Shown: positions 35,897 to 44,479 of the stretch, in pieces
Layout: the number at the start of each line of letters is the position of its first letter
How positions within the stretch are numbered: the first letter of the stretch is position 1
NCBI RefSeq assembly: GCF_018863195.1
Contig: NZ_JAHKRT010000006.1
Location: 62,001-126,000, forward strand
Source of the DNA: Sphingomonas quercus
GTDB taxonomy: Bacteria; Pseudomonadota; Alphaproteobacteria; Sphingomonadales; Sphingomonadaceae
DNA: 64,000 nt
Reading direction: 5' to 3'
Made by a program: the position numbers and the translations under genes
Notes under the pieces: model-generated
What the model was told of the DNA's origin: nothing
The model's database searches: none
What the model saw: only the letters and a program-made list of their open reading frames with translations

Positions 35897-37597
35897 TCAG
35901 CGGCGGGACCGGGCCGTGGGCTTGCCGTCATCGACCCCCAGGGCATGAATCTGCGCATCGTGGGTGACCACGAACACCTTGCCGAGGGCGACCACCGGCT
36001 CGGAGAAATGTACCCAGCCCGACAGCGTCTTGCCGCTTGAATAGAGCTGCTTTCCGGTCTCCGCATCATAGGCGTAGAGCGTCAGATTGCCGATCGGCGT
36101 GGCGCGGAAGTTCGCCGCCTCGGGCGTGGTGTTGACGAGGCGCGGACCGCCCTGGACCCGGTAATTCTGCAGCGCCTGGCCACCGGTGGACAGGGCATAG
36201 ACGACACCGTTGGCGACCACCGGCGGATCCGGCATGATCATGTCGCCCGACTTCCACAGCGGCACCGCCGAGACGGTGCCGTTCGCCTCGACCACCTCGA
36301 ACGCCAGCACGCTGCCATTAGGCGTATCACCGGCGCTGATCTTGAATTCCGGGGCCGTCCTGGCGAGCGGGCCCCACATCGGCAGATAGAGGAAGCGCCG
36401 GCCGGCGGCGTTGGCGTAGGTGGTGATCGCACCCCACACGCCGGAGCTCGGATCGGTGCCGACCGCCCCTTCATTGCCGAGCACCGGCGACTGGAACAGG
36501 GGCTTCTGGTGACTGGCGAGCGCGCCGCCGCCCATGTCGTCGGCATTGAGCAGGCGGAGCACCGATTCCTTCTGCGCCACCGCGACCAGCGTCTTGCCGC
36601 CGAACGGGAAGACTACCGGGCTTGCCGAGCCGCCGAGATCATGGCCGCTCAGATAGCGGTGATTTTCCGGCGTGAAGGAATCGAGCACGCGCGCCGCCTT
36701 GTGCGACAGGCGCACGATCGTGTCGCTCCAGTTGCCGGCGGCCGGATCATAGGGTCCATCCGAGGTTTCGAAGATGACGCTGTCATTGGGTCCGCGCGCA
36801 AGGCCGCCGCGGCCCCACGGCGCAGCGGGACGTCCGCTGCTCAGGTAGAAGCGGGTCAACTCGGGACGCGCGAGATCAGTGACGTCGACAGCCGTCACCG
36901 ATGAGGGATCGGTCGGGCGGTTGGCGGGATCAAACGGCGTCTTGAGATCGCGCGCCGCATACATGGCCGATTTGGGATCGGTGATCTCGCCGCACGCCCG
37001 GCCGCTCGTCGCATAGACGACGTCGCTGATCAGGTTGAGGCTCCAGGCGCGCGCAAACGGGGCCACCATCTCGGTTGCCGCCAGCCGCTCGGCGCCATCG
37101 GCGAGGTTGACGCCGCGCAGCTTGCCGTCCGAGGCGAGGAAGAACACCACGCCGCGCGCCTTGTCGATGGTCGGCGTGGCATTGGCGGTGTTGGGACAGA
37201 GCCACGTCGCCTGCTTGGTCGGCTTGACGGCGTTGGGGAAGGATTTCTGCCAGAGCATCGCGCCGGTGTCGGCATCGACGGCGAACAGCTTGTCGTCCGC
37301 GCTGAGCACCACGAGGATGTTCTTGACGCCCTGCGCGGTCTGCACCCCCGCGGCGATGACCGGCGCGGTCAGCGTCGACAGCGCGACGTCGGTCACCTCG
37401 GCGGGCAGCTTCGCTGTCCATTGCAGCTTGAGCTTGCCGACATTGCCGGTACCGAGGGCGGTCTCGCCCCGGTTCCAGCCGGTGCGTTCCTGATCATAGC
37501 CCCAGGTCGGCCAATCGTTGGCCGGCGCCTGCGCAGCCAGCATCGCCGGCGCCAGCAACGCGATGGCAGCGACGCCGAGACGAAAAGCGTGGGGCAT
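35897..37597 (-). CDS. Secreted PQQ-like beta-propeller protein
   Basis: 566 residues with a Sec signal peptide (LGVAAIALLAPAMLAAQ). The mature start DWPTWGYDQERTGWNRGE resembles quinoprotein N-termini. Blade repeats include LFAVDADTGAMLWQKSF and LYAYDAETGKQLYSSG. The propeller is divergent and lacks the clear HHDxWDYD-type segment of the neighbouring enzyme, so it may be a true dehydrogenase of unusual class or a binding partner. It lies between the TonB receptor and the PQQ dehydrogenase, 123 bases before the latter. AAGGAAGG is 13 bases before ATG 37597, a slightly long spacing. Confidence 0.83.
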   Translation of the reverse strand: MPHAFRLGVAAIALLAPAMLAAQAPANDWPTWGYDQERTGWNRGETALGTGNVGKLKLQWTAKLPAEVTDVALSTLTAPVIAAGVQTAQGVKNILVVLSADDKLFAVDADTGAMLWQKSFPNAVKPTKQATWLCPNTANATPTIDKARGVVFFLASDGKLRGVNLADGAERLAATEMVAPFARAWSLNLISDVVYATSGRACGEITDPKSAMYAARDLKTPFDPANRPTDPSSVTAVDVTDLARPELTRFYLSSGRPAAPWGRGGLARGPNDSVIFETSDGPYDPAAGNWSDTIVRLSHKAARVLDSFTPENHRYLSGHDLGGSASPVVFPFGGKTLVAVAQKESVLRLLNADDMGGGALASHQKPLFQSPVLGNEGAVGTDPSSGVWGAITTYANAAGRRFLYLPMWGPLARTAPEFKISAGDTPNGSVLAFEVVEANGTVSAVPLWKSGDMIMPDPPVVANGVVYALSTGGQALQNYRVQGGPRLVNTTPEAANFRATPIGNLTLYAYDAETGKQLYSSGKTLSGWVHFSEPVVALGKVFVVTHDAQIHALGVDDGKPTARSRR

Positions 37598-37712
37598 GGA
37601 GATCGCTATCCTTCCTTTGATTGCGTCTGCTTCAGTCCGGAAAAGCACCTGGTCCGCAAGATGGCTGCAAGCACCGCGGGAAGGGGCGGACGCCACCCCT
37701 TCCCCGGCCGTC

Positions 37713-40523
37713 CTATAGCTTGATCGACAGATTGAGGGTGACGGTGCGGCCGTAAGGGTTGTTGATCAGCGAGTAATAGCCGCTCGCGCCGTTATAGTAA
37801 GGCGGGTCCTTGTCGAACAGATTGCGGGAAGCAACCGCGATCCTGGCCCCGTTCAGCACGCCGGGCAGATCATAGCTGATGTTCAGATCGAAGGTGGTCT
37901 GGCTCTTCACCTTGTCGCCGCCGCCGCTCGGATTGCCGTTCTCGTCGCGGGTGAGCGGGGTGACGGTGCTGCTCGACCAGTTGCGATAGCTGCCGGTGTA
38001 ATTGGCGAAGGCGCGGATCGCGAGGGTGCCATCGGACCAGCCGAGATAGCCGCGAAGCTTGGTGCGGTTCGACGGGAAGGTGCCGTTAATGCCGGCGGTG
38101 CCGAGGATGTCATAGAACGGCCCGTCGCCGAACGACTGCCGGTAGCGGGTGAATTGCGTGCCCGAAATCCCCGCCGAGAATGTTCCGGCGCTTTCGGTGC
38201 GCAGATCATAATCGATATTATAATCGATGCCCGCCACCCGCAGGTTCAGCCAGTTGGAGTTGATCGTCCGGAAGATATAGTTGGTGCAGGCCGCTTGGCT
38301 GTTGGTCTGCGGGATACCCTGCGTCACCGCCGCGATATCTGCCTGGGTCGCGCAGCCCGGGTAGAAGCTGAGCAGGAACTGGGCTGACGCGGTGTTGATC
38401 ACATTCTGGAGCTGCGGCCCGGTCGTGCCGCCATCGAACTTGGTGCTCCAATAGGTGATGCCGGCGTGGAGGCCCGGCACCAGCTGCGGGCCAAGATCGA
38501 CGCCCAGCGACCAGCCGCTGCCCTCCTGCGGGCCGGCATTCTGATCGCCGCTCGTCACCTGGATGCCCTGCAGCGTGGCGATGTTGCAGAGCGCCTGCCC
38601 CGCGCAGCTCGGGATGATCTGCGCCACCGCCGGATAGGCCGACACCGGGATATTGACGTTGTTGGTCTGCGTCGACCAGCCGGCCGTTCCGAAGGAACCA
38701 TATTGGTCGCCGAAGATGGTCAGCGGCGGCGACACGAAGGACGTCGAGTAATTGCCGCGCAGGCGCAGGCCCTCGATCGGATCAAGATTGAACGCGAACT
38801 TGGGATTGGTCGTGCCGCCGAATTCGCTGTAGTGATCGTAGCGCACCGACGCGGACAGATCGAGCTTGCTGATGAAGCTCACCCCCATTTCGGGCGAGAT
38901 CACCGGCACGTTCAACTCGGCGAAGCCCGAATAGACCTTGCGGCTGAAATCATATTTCAGCTGCTGCGAACCTTGCCGCGCCGGACCCGAATTGTTGGCG
39001 CGTGACACGAACTGGCTGAGCTGGGTGTTGTACATCTCGCCGCCGACCGCGAGCTTCACGGCACCGGCGGGAAGCTCGAACAGCGAGCCGGTCACACTGG
39101 CGCGCACCTGCTGATAGCCGGTGGTGTTGCGCAGCAGGTTGGTGTTGTCCATCAGCGCGTCGCGCACCGCCTGCGAGGTGCGGTTGCTGCTCGCCGGATT
39201 CCACACGTCCAGCGCATTGGCGGTGGTCAGCGGCAATTGGGTGATGATGGTGGTGGTGCCGGGGATGGAGATGGCGGTCAGCGAACCGCCGCCGTTGGTG
39301 GTACCGTTCAGCCCCAGCAGCGCGACGCTGGAATTGATCGCGCCGGTGGTGAAGGTGCTGCTCTCGTCGCGACCGGCGCTGGCCAGGAAATCGAGATGCC
39401 AGTCCGAGGTGAAATCATAGCCGAGGGTGAAGTTGGCATACATGCTGTCGCTGTTGTTATGCCCCTTGGCCGGCCCGAACAGCGAGGTCGCGTCCCAGCG
39501 CACCGTCTGGCTGGCGCCGGGTCCCGTATAGAAAGGATTGGCCTGCTGGCCGCCGGAGAAGACGGTGGCCTGGATCGTGCCCGCGCCGTTGCGGCTGACC
39601 CCACGCCGGCGGGAATAAAGCAGGTCCACCCCCATTTCGAGGGCGCTGGTCGGCGTGAAGCTGATCCGCGCCATCACATTCTGGCGGGTCTCCTTGCCGA
39701 GGAGGTCGGTGACGTCCCAGTTGGTGCAGGTGAGCGCCGTGGAATTGATCGACGCCGGATCGCAGAACGAGGTCAGGAAATTGCCGCCCGTCCGTCCGTT
39801 GCCGAGCGAGACATTACGGTGATCGGGATAGGTGAAGTCCCGATCCTTGTTGCGCAGATTGTCCTGATAGATATAGCCGGCGCCGACCACCGCGGAGAAA
39901 GTGTCGCCGGTGGTGCCCATCAGCAAACCCGCAGAATAACCCGTGGTGCCATCGCGCAGCGTGGTCGACACGTCGGCGCGGATACCATCGAATTTCCGGC
40001 GGGTGATGAAGTTGATCACGCCAGCCACCGCGTCCGATCCGTAGACCGAGGACGCGCCTTCGGCGAGGACCTCGACGCGCTGGATCATGATGTCCGGGAC
40101 GATGTTCGGATCGAGGAAGGTGTGGTTGGTGCCGCCGGTCGGCCCGCGATGGCCGTCGATCAGCACCAGCGTCGAGTTGGAGGCGCTGGCGCCGAGCTGG
40201 TGGATGCTCGGCTGATAAAAGGCCGAGGTCGTCCCCTGGCCGGTGACGCCGCTGAGCGAGGGCACGGAATCGAGCGCGCCGGTGACGGTCTGCTCGCCGG
40301 TCGCCGCCAGCGTCTCGGCCGTGACGGACACCAGGTTCGAGCCGACCGGCGCGACGCCGCGGATACTGGTGCCGGTGACGACGATCTCGTCGGTGGGCTG
40401 GCTCGCCGGCACGGGCGCGGGCGGCGGCGCGTTCTGCGCCAGCGCGGCGGACGCCGTGATGGCCGCTGTGCCCAAGGCGATGGCGGATACGCCACGGGCC
40501 ACGTGGCGCAAGACTATGCTCAT
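37713..40523 (-). CDS. TonB-dependent receptor of the catabolic island
   Basis: 936 residues. The signal peptide is cleaved near ALAQN, followed by a Pro-rich linker and the TonB-box-like DEIVVTGTSIRG. The plug (about 60-180) contains EGASSVYGSDAVAGVINFITRR, and the large barrel ends in GRTVTLNLSIKL. GGGGAGAGAGAG is the ribosome site. It is first gene of a leftward operon with two quinoproteins, cytochrome c and GntR, so it should import the island's substrate across the outer membrane (inference). Paired operators (site 3) lie 80-110 bases upstream of its ATG. Confidence 0.94.
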   Translation of the reverse strand: MSIVLRHVARGVSAIALGTAAITASAALAQNAPPPAPVPASQPTDEIVVTGTSIRGVAPVGSNLVSVTAETLAATGEQTVTGALDSVPSLSGVTGQGTTSAFYQPSIHQLGASASNSTLVLIDGHRGPTGGTNHTFLDPNIVPDIMIQRVEVLAEGASSVYGSDAVAGVINFITRRKFDGIRADVSTTLRDGTTGYSAGLLMGTTGDTFSAVVGAGYIYQDNLRNKDRDFTYPDHRNVSLGNGRTGGNFLTSFCDPASINSTALTCTNWDVTDLLGKETRQNVMARISFTPTSALEMGVDLLYSRRRGVSRNGAGTIQATVFSGGQQANPFYTGPGASQTVRWDATSLFGPAKGHNNSDSMYANFTLGYDFTSDWHLDFLASAGRDESSTFTTGAINSSVALLGLNGTTNGGGSLTAISIPGTTTIITQLPLTTANALDVWNPASSNRTSQAVRDALMDNTNLLRNTTGYQQVRASVTGSLFELPAGAVKLAVGGEMYNTQLSQFVSRANNSGPARQGSQQLKYDFSRKVYSGFAELNVPVISPEMGVSFISKLDLSASVRYDHYSEFGGTTNPKFAFNLDPIEGLRLRGNYSTSFVSPPLTIFGDQYGSFGTAGWSTQTNNVNIPVSAYPAVAQIIPSCAGQALCNIATLQGIQVTSGDQNAGPQEGSGWSLGVDLGPQLVPGLHAGITYWSTKFDGGTTGPQLQNVINTASAQFLLSFYPGCATQADIAAVTQGIPQTNSQAACTNYIFRTINSNWLNLRVAGIDYNIDYDLRTESAGTFSAGISGTQFTRYRQSFGDGPFYDILGTAGINGTFPSNRTKLRGYLGWSDGTLAIRAFANYTGSYRNWSSSTVTPLTRDENGNPSGGGDKVKSQTTFDLNISYDLPGVLNGARIAVASRNLFDKDPPYYNGASGYYSLINNPYGRTVTLNLSIKL

Positions 40524-40604
40524 CTCTCTCTCCCCGATTTTATTGGGCGGCGTTCTTTGTGCGCCTGAGCTTTGATTGCATCGACTCGGGGATCATGTCA
40601 ACAG

Positions 40605-40633
40605 TGCATGCAAGATGTGATGTCATGCATGCA
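40605..40633. promoter_or_regulatory. Paired palindromic operators (site 3) before TonB receptor operon
   Basis: TGCATGCA occurs at 40605-40612 and 40626-40633, spaced exactly 21 bases as in site 1. It lies in the 291-base divergent region between the receptor (leftward) and the bicupin gene (rightward). Confidence 0.72.
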
Positions 40634-40736
40634 CAACTGGAAGCTCATTGTCATGTTTTAGCCGTATCGGTTCGCTGGGCAGCCGTATCAGGACCGTTCT
40701 GGCGGATTTGCCCGCGGCCGCGACGTTGGTCGTAAT

Positions 40737-40744
40737 TGCATGCA
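40737..40744 (+). promoter_or_regulatory. Single palindromic operator (site 4) before bicupin gene
   Basis: TGCATGCA at 40737-40744 lies inside the 10-base palindrome TTGCATGCAA, about 71 bases before the bicupin ATG. I see no second copy 20-21 bases away. Confidence 0.55.
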
Positions 40745-40814
40745 AGAATCGGGGCCTTATGCTGGGCGGGTCCGCCGGCGGGCCGACGCGCCGGCACACA
40801 GGAGGGAAAAAGCG

Positions 40815-41771
40815 ATGAGAGGCTTGTTGTATTTCGGTGCGGCGATGGTCGCGGTGTCGACGGCGGTGGCGGCCGGCGCCCAGTTCCTGCCGAAGGACGA
40901 TCCGATGCCGGTCACCGAGCAGCGTATGCCGGCGCAGTTCTGGTCGGCCAAGCCAAGCACGCCGACGCCCTATGAGGCGCCGAACAAGGTGCATTGGAAG
41001 CTGTCGGAAATACTCGCCTCGCATCGCGGGCAGAGCGACTGGGTGCAGCCCATCATCCGCAATCGCGAGCAGGATGCCGACTATATCTCGCTCGGCGTCG
41101 GCAAGAAGACCAAGCCGCGTTTCTACGCCGACGATCGCGTGGTGTTCATCGTCCAGGACGGTGCGATCCGCGTGACGATCGACGGCGCCGAGCCGTTCAC
41201 GGCGACCAAGGGCTTCATGGTCAATGTGCCGTTCCGCCACATCTATTCGCTGGAAACGGTGGGCGACAAGCCGTCGCTGCGCTTCGAGGTGCGCCAGGCC
41301 GGCTCGCCGCCGCTGTTCCCGGCGACCGAGACGCCCGATCCCTACCCCGGCCGCACCTATGTCAAGGTGACGGGCAATCCCGGGCCGAACAAGGATCGCG
41401 ATACCAATCCGCTCTATATCGACTTCCTGAAAGACGTCGCGGTCGGAGAAAAGCCTTATAACGGCAAGTTCGTGTGGGACGATCACTTCACCTCGAACAT
41501 ATTGCGCGGCAAGGCCCAGACGATCCCGCCGGCCACCAACAAGGGCCATTTCCACGTCGACTGGATGGAGTTCTGGTTCATCATGGAAGGCAAGGTCGGT
41601 TATCAGATCGAGGGCTTCCCCTACTTCGTCGCCGATCAGGGTGACGTCGTCGCCGCCGCCAAGGGCCGCTGGCATCGGCCGAGCAATGATCCGGGCGCGC
41701 CGATGTCGACGCGCATTCCGTTCAACCCGCGCCCGCCGATCCTTCATAATTTCGAAGCGCCGGCCAACTGA
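40815..41771 (+). CDS. Secreted bicupin protein
   Basis: 318 residues. An N-terminal hydrophobic segment (about 4-22) acts as a signal peptide. Cupin 1 (about 85-160) has only weak metal residues. Cupin 2 has the full metal motif KGHFHVDWMEFWFIMEGKVG (His245, His247, Glu252) with His287 in GRWHRPS. Metal-bound cupins are dioxygenases, isomerases or binding proteins; a periplasmic one is unusual. GGAGGG precedes ATG 40815, which I chose over an upstream in-frame ATG lacking a site. It is monocistronic, divergent from the receptor operon and closed by a strong terminator. Confidence 0.85.
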   Translation: MRGLLYFGAAMVAVSTAVAAGAQFLPKDDPMPVTEQRMPAQFWSAKPSTPTPYEAPNKVHWKLSEILASHRGQSDWVQPIIRNREQDADYISLGVGKKTKPRFYADDRVVFIVQDGAIRVTIDGAEPFTATKGFMVNVPFRHIYSLETVGDKPSLRFEVRQAGSPPLFPATETPDPYPGRTYVKVTGNPGPNKDRDTNPLYIDFLKDVAVGEKPYNGKFVWDDHFTSNILRGKAQTIPPATNKGHFHVDWMEFWFIMEGKVGYQIEGFPYFVADQGDVVAAAKGRWHRPSNDPGAPMSTRIPFNPRPPILHNFEAPAN

Positions 41772-41785
41772 TCGTAACCACGACA

Positions 41786-41820
41786 AAGGCCGCCCGGCAT
41801 CACCGCCGGGCGGCCTTTTT
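41786..41820. terminator. Strong bidirectional terminator
   Basis: A perfect 13-bp stem (41786-41798 with 41805-41817, loop ATCACC) ends in TTTTT at 41816-41820 on the plus strand. It sits between the convergent bicupin and YncE-like genes. Confidence 0.88.
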
Positions 41821-41821
41821 C

Positions 41822-42982
41822 CTACCGGCCGCGGCTGGAGCCGAACGCACCCGGCCGTGACTCGAAGACCAGTGGCGGCTCCGCGGCCCGGGTCAGCGTC
41901 TTGCCGTCGAACGCATAGCTGGTGATGTCGCGCTCCACCGCGCACTCGACGAGGATCGTCCGTCCGTCGGCGCTGAACGTGGCGCCCTGGCAATTATGGC
42001 TGGTATCCGCCTCCGCCACCGGCACCAGGGTGCCGCCGCCGGTGCGGAACAGCTTGAGCTTGCCGAGCACGGTGGAGAAATTCTCCGCCGTGCGCACGAA
42101 CGCCGAGCCATTGCCGACGACGACCGCCAGATAGCGCCCGTCCGGGGACAGGACGACATGCTCCGGTGTGGCGCCGACGTCGACCGCGCCGATCATCCGC
42201 CCGGCCTTGAGATCGACGATCGAAACCGCGCCGGTCTTCGGCGTGTTCAGCGGGGTGCCGCCGAAATTGCTGTTGTAGAGATAGCGCCCATCCGCCGAGA
42301 TGATCGCCCCGTCCGGATTGACCCCGACCGCGATGTCGCCGTCGCGAGTGACGCTGTTGCCCTTGATAGCGAGGCGGGTGAGCTTGCCGTCCCCGAAGCG
42401 CACGGCATAAGCGCTGCGCCCGTCAGGCGTCATGACGACGTCGCGCGGCTCGGCCTTGGCCTCCAGCTTGACGGTGCCGACCTGCTCCAGCGTCGTGCCG
42501 CCGCGCACGGCGAGCACTGCGATGCTGTCGTCATTGGCGCACGCGACCAGTGCCAGATCGCCCCGGCGGTTGAGCCACACGCCCATCGCGCCGGGCGCGA
42601 CCGCGAGACGCTGAAGCACCCGCGGATGAGCCGGATCAGCGAGCGAGATCAGCGACACGACGCCGTCGGGCTGGGTCTTGTTGTCCGGGCCGAGCTTCTG
42701 GGGATTGGCGACCAGCGCGAACTTGCCGTCGCGCGACACCGCGATCGATACCGGTGGACCATTCAGCGTTGCCGGCGTCTCGACCATGCCGAGCACGCGC
42801 GGCGGGCGGGTGCCGATGTCGAGTACCGCCACCGCATCGGCGGTGGGGCCGGTCTGCGTGTCGCCGGCGCGCACCTGCTTGCCGTCGAGCGCCACCAGCA
42901 CCGTCTCCGCGCCAGCCGGGATGGCGAGGCCGAGCGCGACGGCCGCGGCGAGCGCGGCCCTGGTCATGGAAAGCTGTGCCAT
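41822..42982 (-). CDS. Secreted YncE-like seven-bladed propeller
   Basis: 386 residues. The signal peptide (AALAAAVALGLAIPAGA) is cleaved near residue 25. Repeated blades carry the xxSPDGRYLxVxxxxxxxV pattern, for example VSRDGKFALVANPQ, TPDGRSAYAVRFGDG, SADGRYLYNSNFGG and LSPDGRYLAVVVGN. Such proteins are periplasmic ligand or protein binders, and some are lactonases. GGTGAGG precedes ATG 42982. It follows the NHL propeller gene by 19 bases, so they share the promoter with operator site 5. No catalytic residues can be named. Confidence 0.85.
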   Translation of the reverse strand: MAQLSMTRAALAAAVALGLAIPAGAETVLVALDGKQVRAGDTQTGPTADAVAVLDIGTRPPRVLGMVETPATLNGPPVSIAVSRDGKFALVANPQKLGPDNKTQPDGVVSLISLADPAHPRVLQRLAVAPGAMGVWLNRRGDLALVACANDDSIAVLAVRGGTTLEQVGTVKLEAKAEPRDVVMTPDGRSAYAVRFGDGKLTRLAIKGNSVTRDGDIAVGVNPDGAIISADGRYLYNSNFGGTPLNTPKTGAVSIVDLKAGRMIGAVDVGATPEHVVLSPDGRYLAVVVGNGSAFVRTAENFSTVLGKLKLFRTGGGTLVPVAEADTSHNCQGATFSADGRTILVECAVERDITSYAFDGKTLTRAAEPPLVFESRPGAFGSSRGR

Positions 42983-43001
42983 GGATCCTCACCCCTGTCG
43001 G

Positions 43002-44243
43002 TCAGCGGGACTTCTTCATCACCGTCACGCGCCCGACACTGGTGTCGCCGGCGTAGAGATTGCTGTCCTTGTCGAACACCCAGTAGCTCGCCTCGATGAA
43101 CTCACCGGTGCCGATGCCCATGCCGTTGCCGATCGCGCCGAGGACGCGGCCGGACCGATCCATCTTCAGGAACTGGCCGTCCTGGCCGCTGGCCATCCAC
43201 GGATTGCCCTCGGGATCGAACTGGATGGCGCAGACCAGGTTGCGCGTCAGGATGTTGCGCAGGAACTTGCCGTCCGCCGAATAGACGACGATGCGATATT
43301 GCTCGCGATCACCGATCCACACGTCGCCGTTGGTCGGATCGATGGCGAGACCGTGCGCGGACTCGAACTTTCCGTTATTGACGTTGTTGCCATACCATTG
43401 GCGGATGAACTTGCCGCTCTTGTCGAGCTGGATGATGCGGGCGGCGCCCGACTGGTTGGCCGGATCGTCGGTCTGGGTGTCGTTCGGGCTTTCGTTGCCA
43501 TGGCCCTCGGCGATATAGATGTCGCCGTTGCGGCCGAAGGCGAGCATCACCGGCTCCCACAGCAGCCGCTGGCCCTTGGCCTCATCCCAGTCCCCGCGAT
43601 GGCCGGCGGTGCCGATGGTCATCAGCAGCTTGCCGTCGGGGCTCACCTTCTTGGCGGTGGCGAGACCGGTGTCGAGGATCCAGACATTGTCTTCGGCATC
43701 GATGGCCATGCCGTGCGCCTTGTTGGCGTGGCCGATGACGTCGTCGCCAATGGTCAGGATCAGCTTGTTGTTGCGATCATATTTGAACAGCTGGGCCATG
43801 CCGAGCGGCTTGCGCTGGAACACCCACAAATTACCCTTGGAATCGAGCGCCACCGAGGGGACGCCGCCAATGCCCTCGGGCAAGTTGACCGGATAGCTAT
43901 ACTGATAGCCGAGCGTCGCCTGCCACTGCACGCGCTGCATCTGGTTGCGCTGAGGCGCGCCGGGCATGCGGTTGCCGCAGACCGGCGACTGGCGGCAGCC
44001 CGGCGGGTTCGGCATCAGCAGCTGCGGCGGGGACGTCGGGCGGGGCAGCACCGTCACCTTGCCACCCGGGGCGACGGCGGTGTTGCCGGTCGGATCGGGA
44101 AAGGAGCCCTTGAGGAACCAGGCGGGCTGGCCGTTCTCGGCCGGGCCGCTGGTCGGCGGCACGGACTGGGCCTGCGCTGTGGCAGCCGCCAGCAGGCCGC
44201 CCGTCGCCGCCAGAAGAACGGCCCGATATCCGCGCATGATCAT
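43002..44243 (-). CDS. Secreted NHL-repeat six-bladed propeller
   Basis: 413 residues. The signal peptide (YRAVLLAATGGLLAAATAQAQ) is followed by about 90 residues with a CRQSPVC pair, then NHL blades: VALDSKGNLWVFQR, MAIDAEDNVWILDTG, LAFGRNGDIYIAEGHG, LAIDPTNGDVWIGDRE and IQFDPEGNPWMASG. The fold and the GHGNESPND segment resemble peptidyl-alpha-hydroxyglycine alpha-amidating lyase-like proteins, but that activity is not shown. ATG 44243 has GGGAGAG six bases upstream; the longer frame starts before the operator and is unlikely. It heads the two-gene propeller operon. Confidence 0.85.
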   Translation of the reverse strand: MIMRGYRAVLLAATGGLLAAATAQAQSVPPTSGPAENGQPAWFLKGSFPDPTGNTAVAPGGKVTVLPRPTSPPQLLMPNPPGCRQSPVCGNRMPGAPQRNQMQRVQWQATLGYQYSYPVNLPEGIGGVPSVALDSKGNLWVFQRKPLGMAQLFKYDRNNKLILTIGDDVIGHANKAHGMAIDAEDNVWILDTGLATAKKVSPDGKLLMTIGTAGHRGDWDEAKGQRLLWEPVMLAFGRNGDIYIAEGHGNESPNDTQTDDPANQSGAARIIQLDKSGKFIRQWYGNNVNNGKFESAHGLAIDPTNGDVWIGDREQYRIVVYSADGKFLRNILTRNLVCAIQFDPEGNPWMASGQDGQFLKMDRSGRVLGAIGNGMGIGTGEFIEASYWVFDKDSNLYAGDTSVGRVTVMKKSR

Positions 44244-44311
44244 AAATCTCTCCCTATCAGTCTCGACCTCGGCGCTCTGCGGCACCTTCTCGCCCGGAGG
44301 CGGACAGGAAT

Positions 44312-44339
44312 TGTGTACACATGAATCTTTGTGCATACA
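44312..44339 (-). promoter_or_regulatory. Paired palindromic operators (site 5) before propeller operon
   Basis: TGTGTACA at 44312-44319 and TGCATACA at 44332-44339 are spaced 20 bases. An additional half-like ACATGCAA lies at 44342-44349. All are 70-105 bases upstream of the NHL-propeller ATG. Confidence 0.62.
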
Positions 44340-44418
44340 ACACATGCAAAATCAGCATGTCGGGAATGCCCCCGGCCCTGCCCGCAGCTCTGCCACACGG
44401 CGGGCCTGCGCGAAAGGA

Positions 44419-44452
44419 AAGGCCGGCCACGCTGCTGGGCGTGGCCGGCCTT
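44419..44452 (-). terminator. Terminator of the fliNOP operon
   Basis: A perfect 14-bp stem (44419-44432 with 44439-44452, 6-base loop). Read leftward it is followed by TTTCCTTTC. It lies 28 bases past the fliP stop and separates the flagellar genes from the catabolic island. Confidence 0.8.
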
Positions 44453-44479
44453 CCGGATCGTCAGTGAGGGGGAGGCGGC

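Noticed and set aside
32333-36040. Plus-strand open frame of 1235 codons
   Set aside because: It is antisense to the GntR, cytochrome c and PQQ dehydrogenase genes, which have clear family motifs. Long shadow frames are expected at this GC content. It is rich in Arg/Gly/His/Ala and matches no family.
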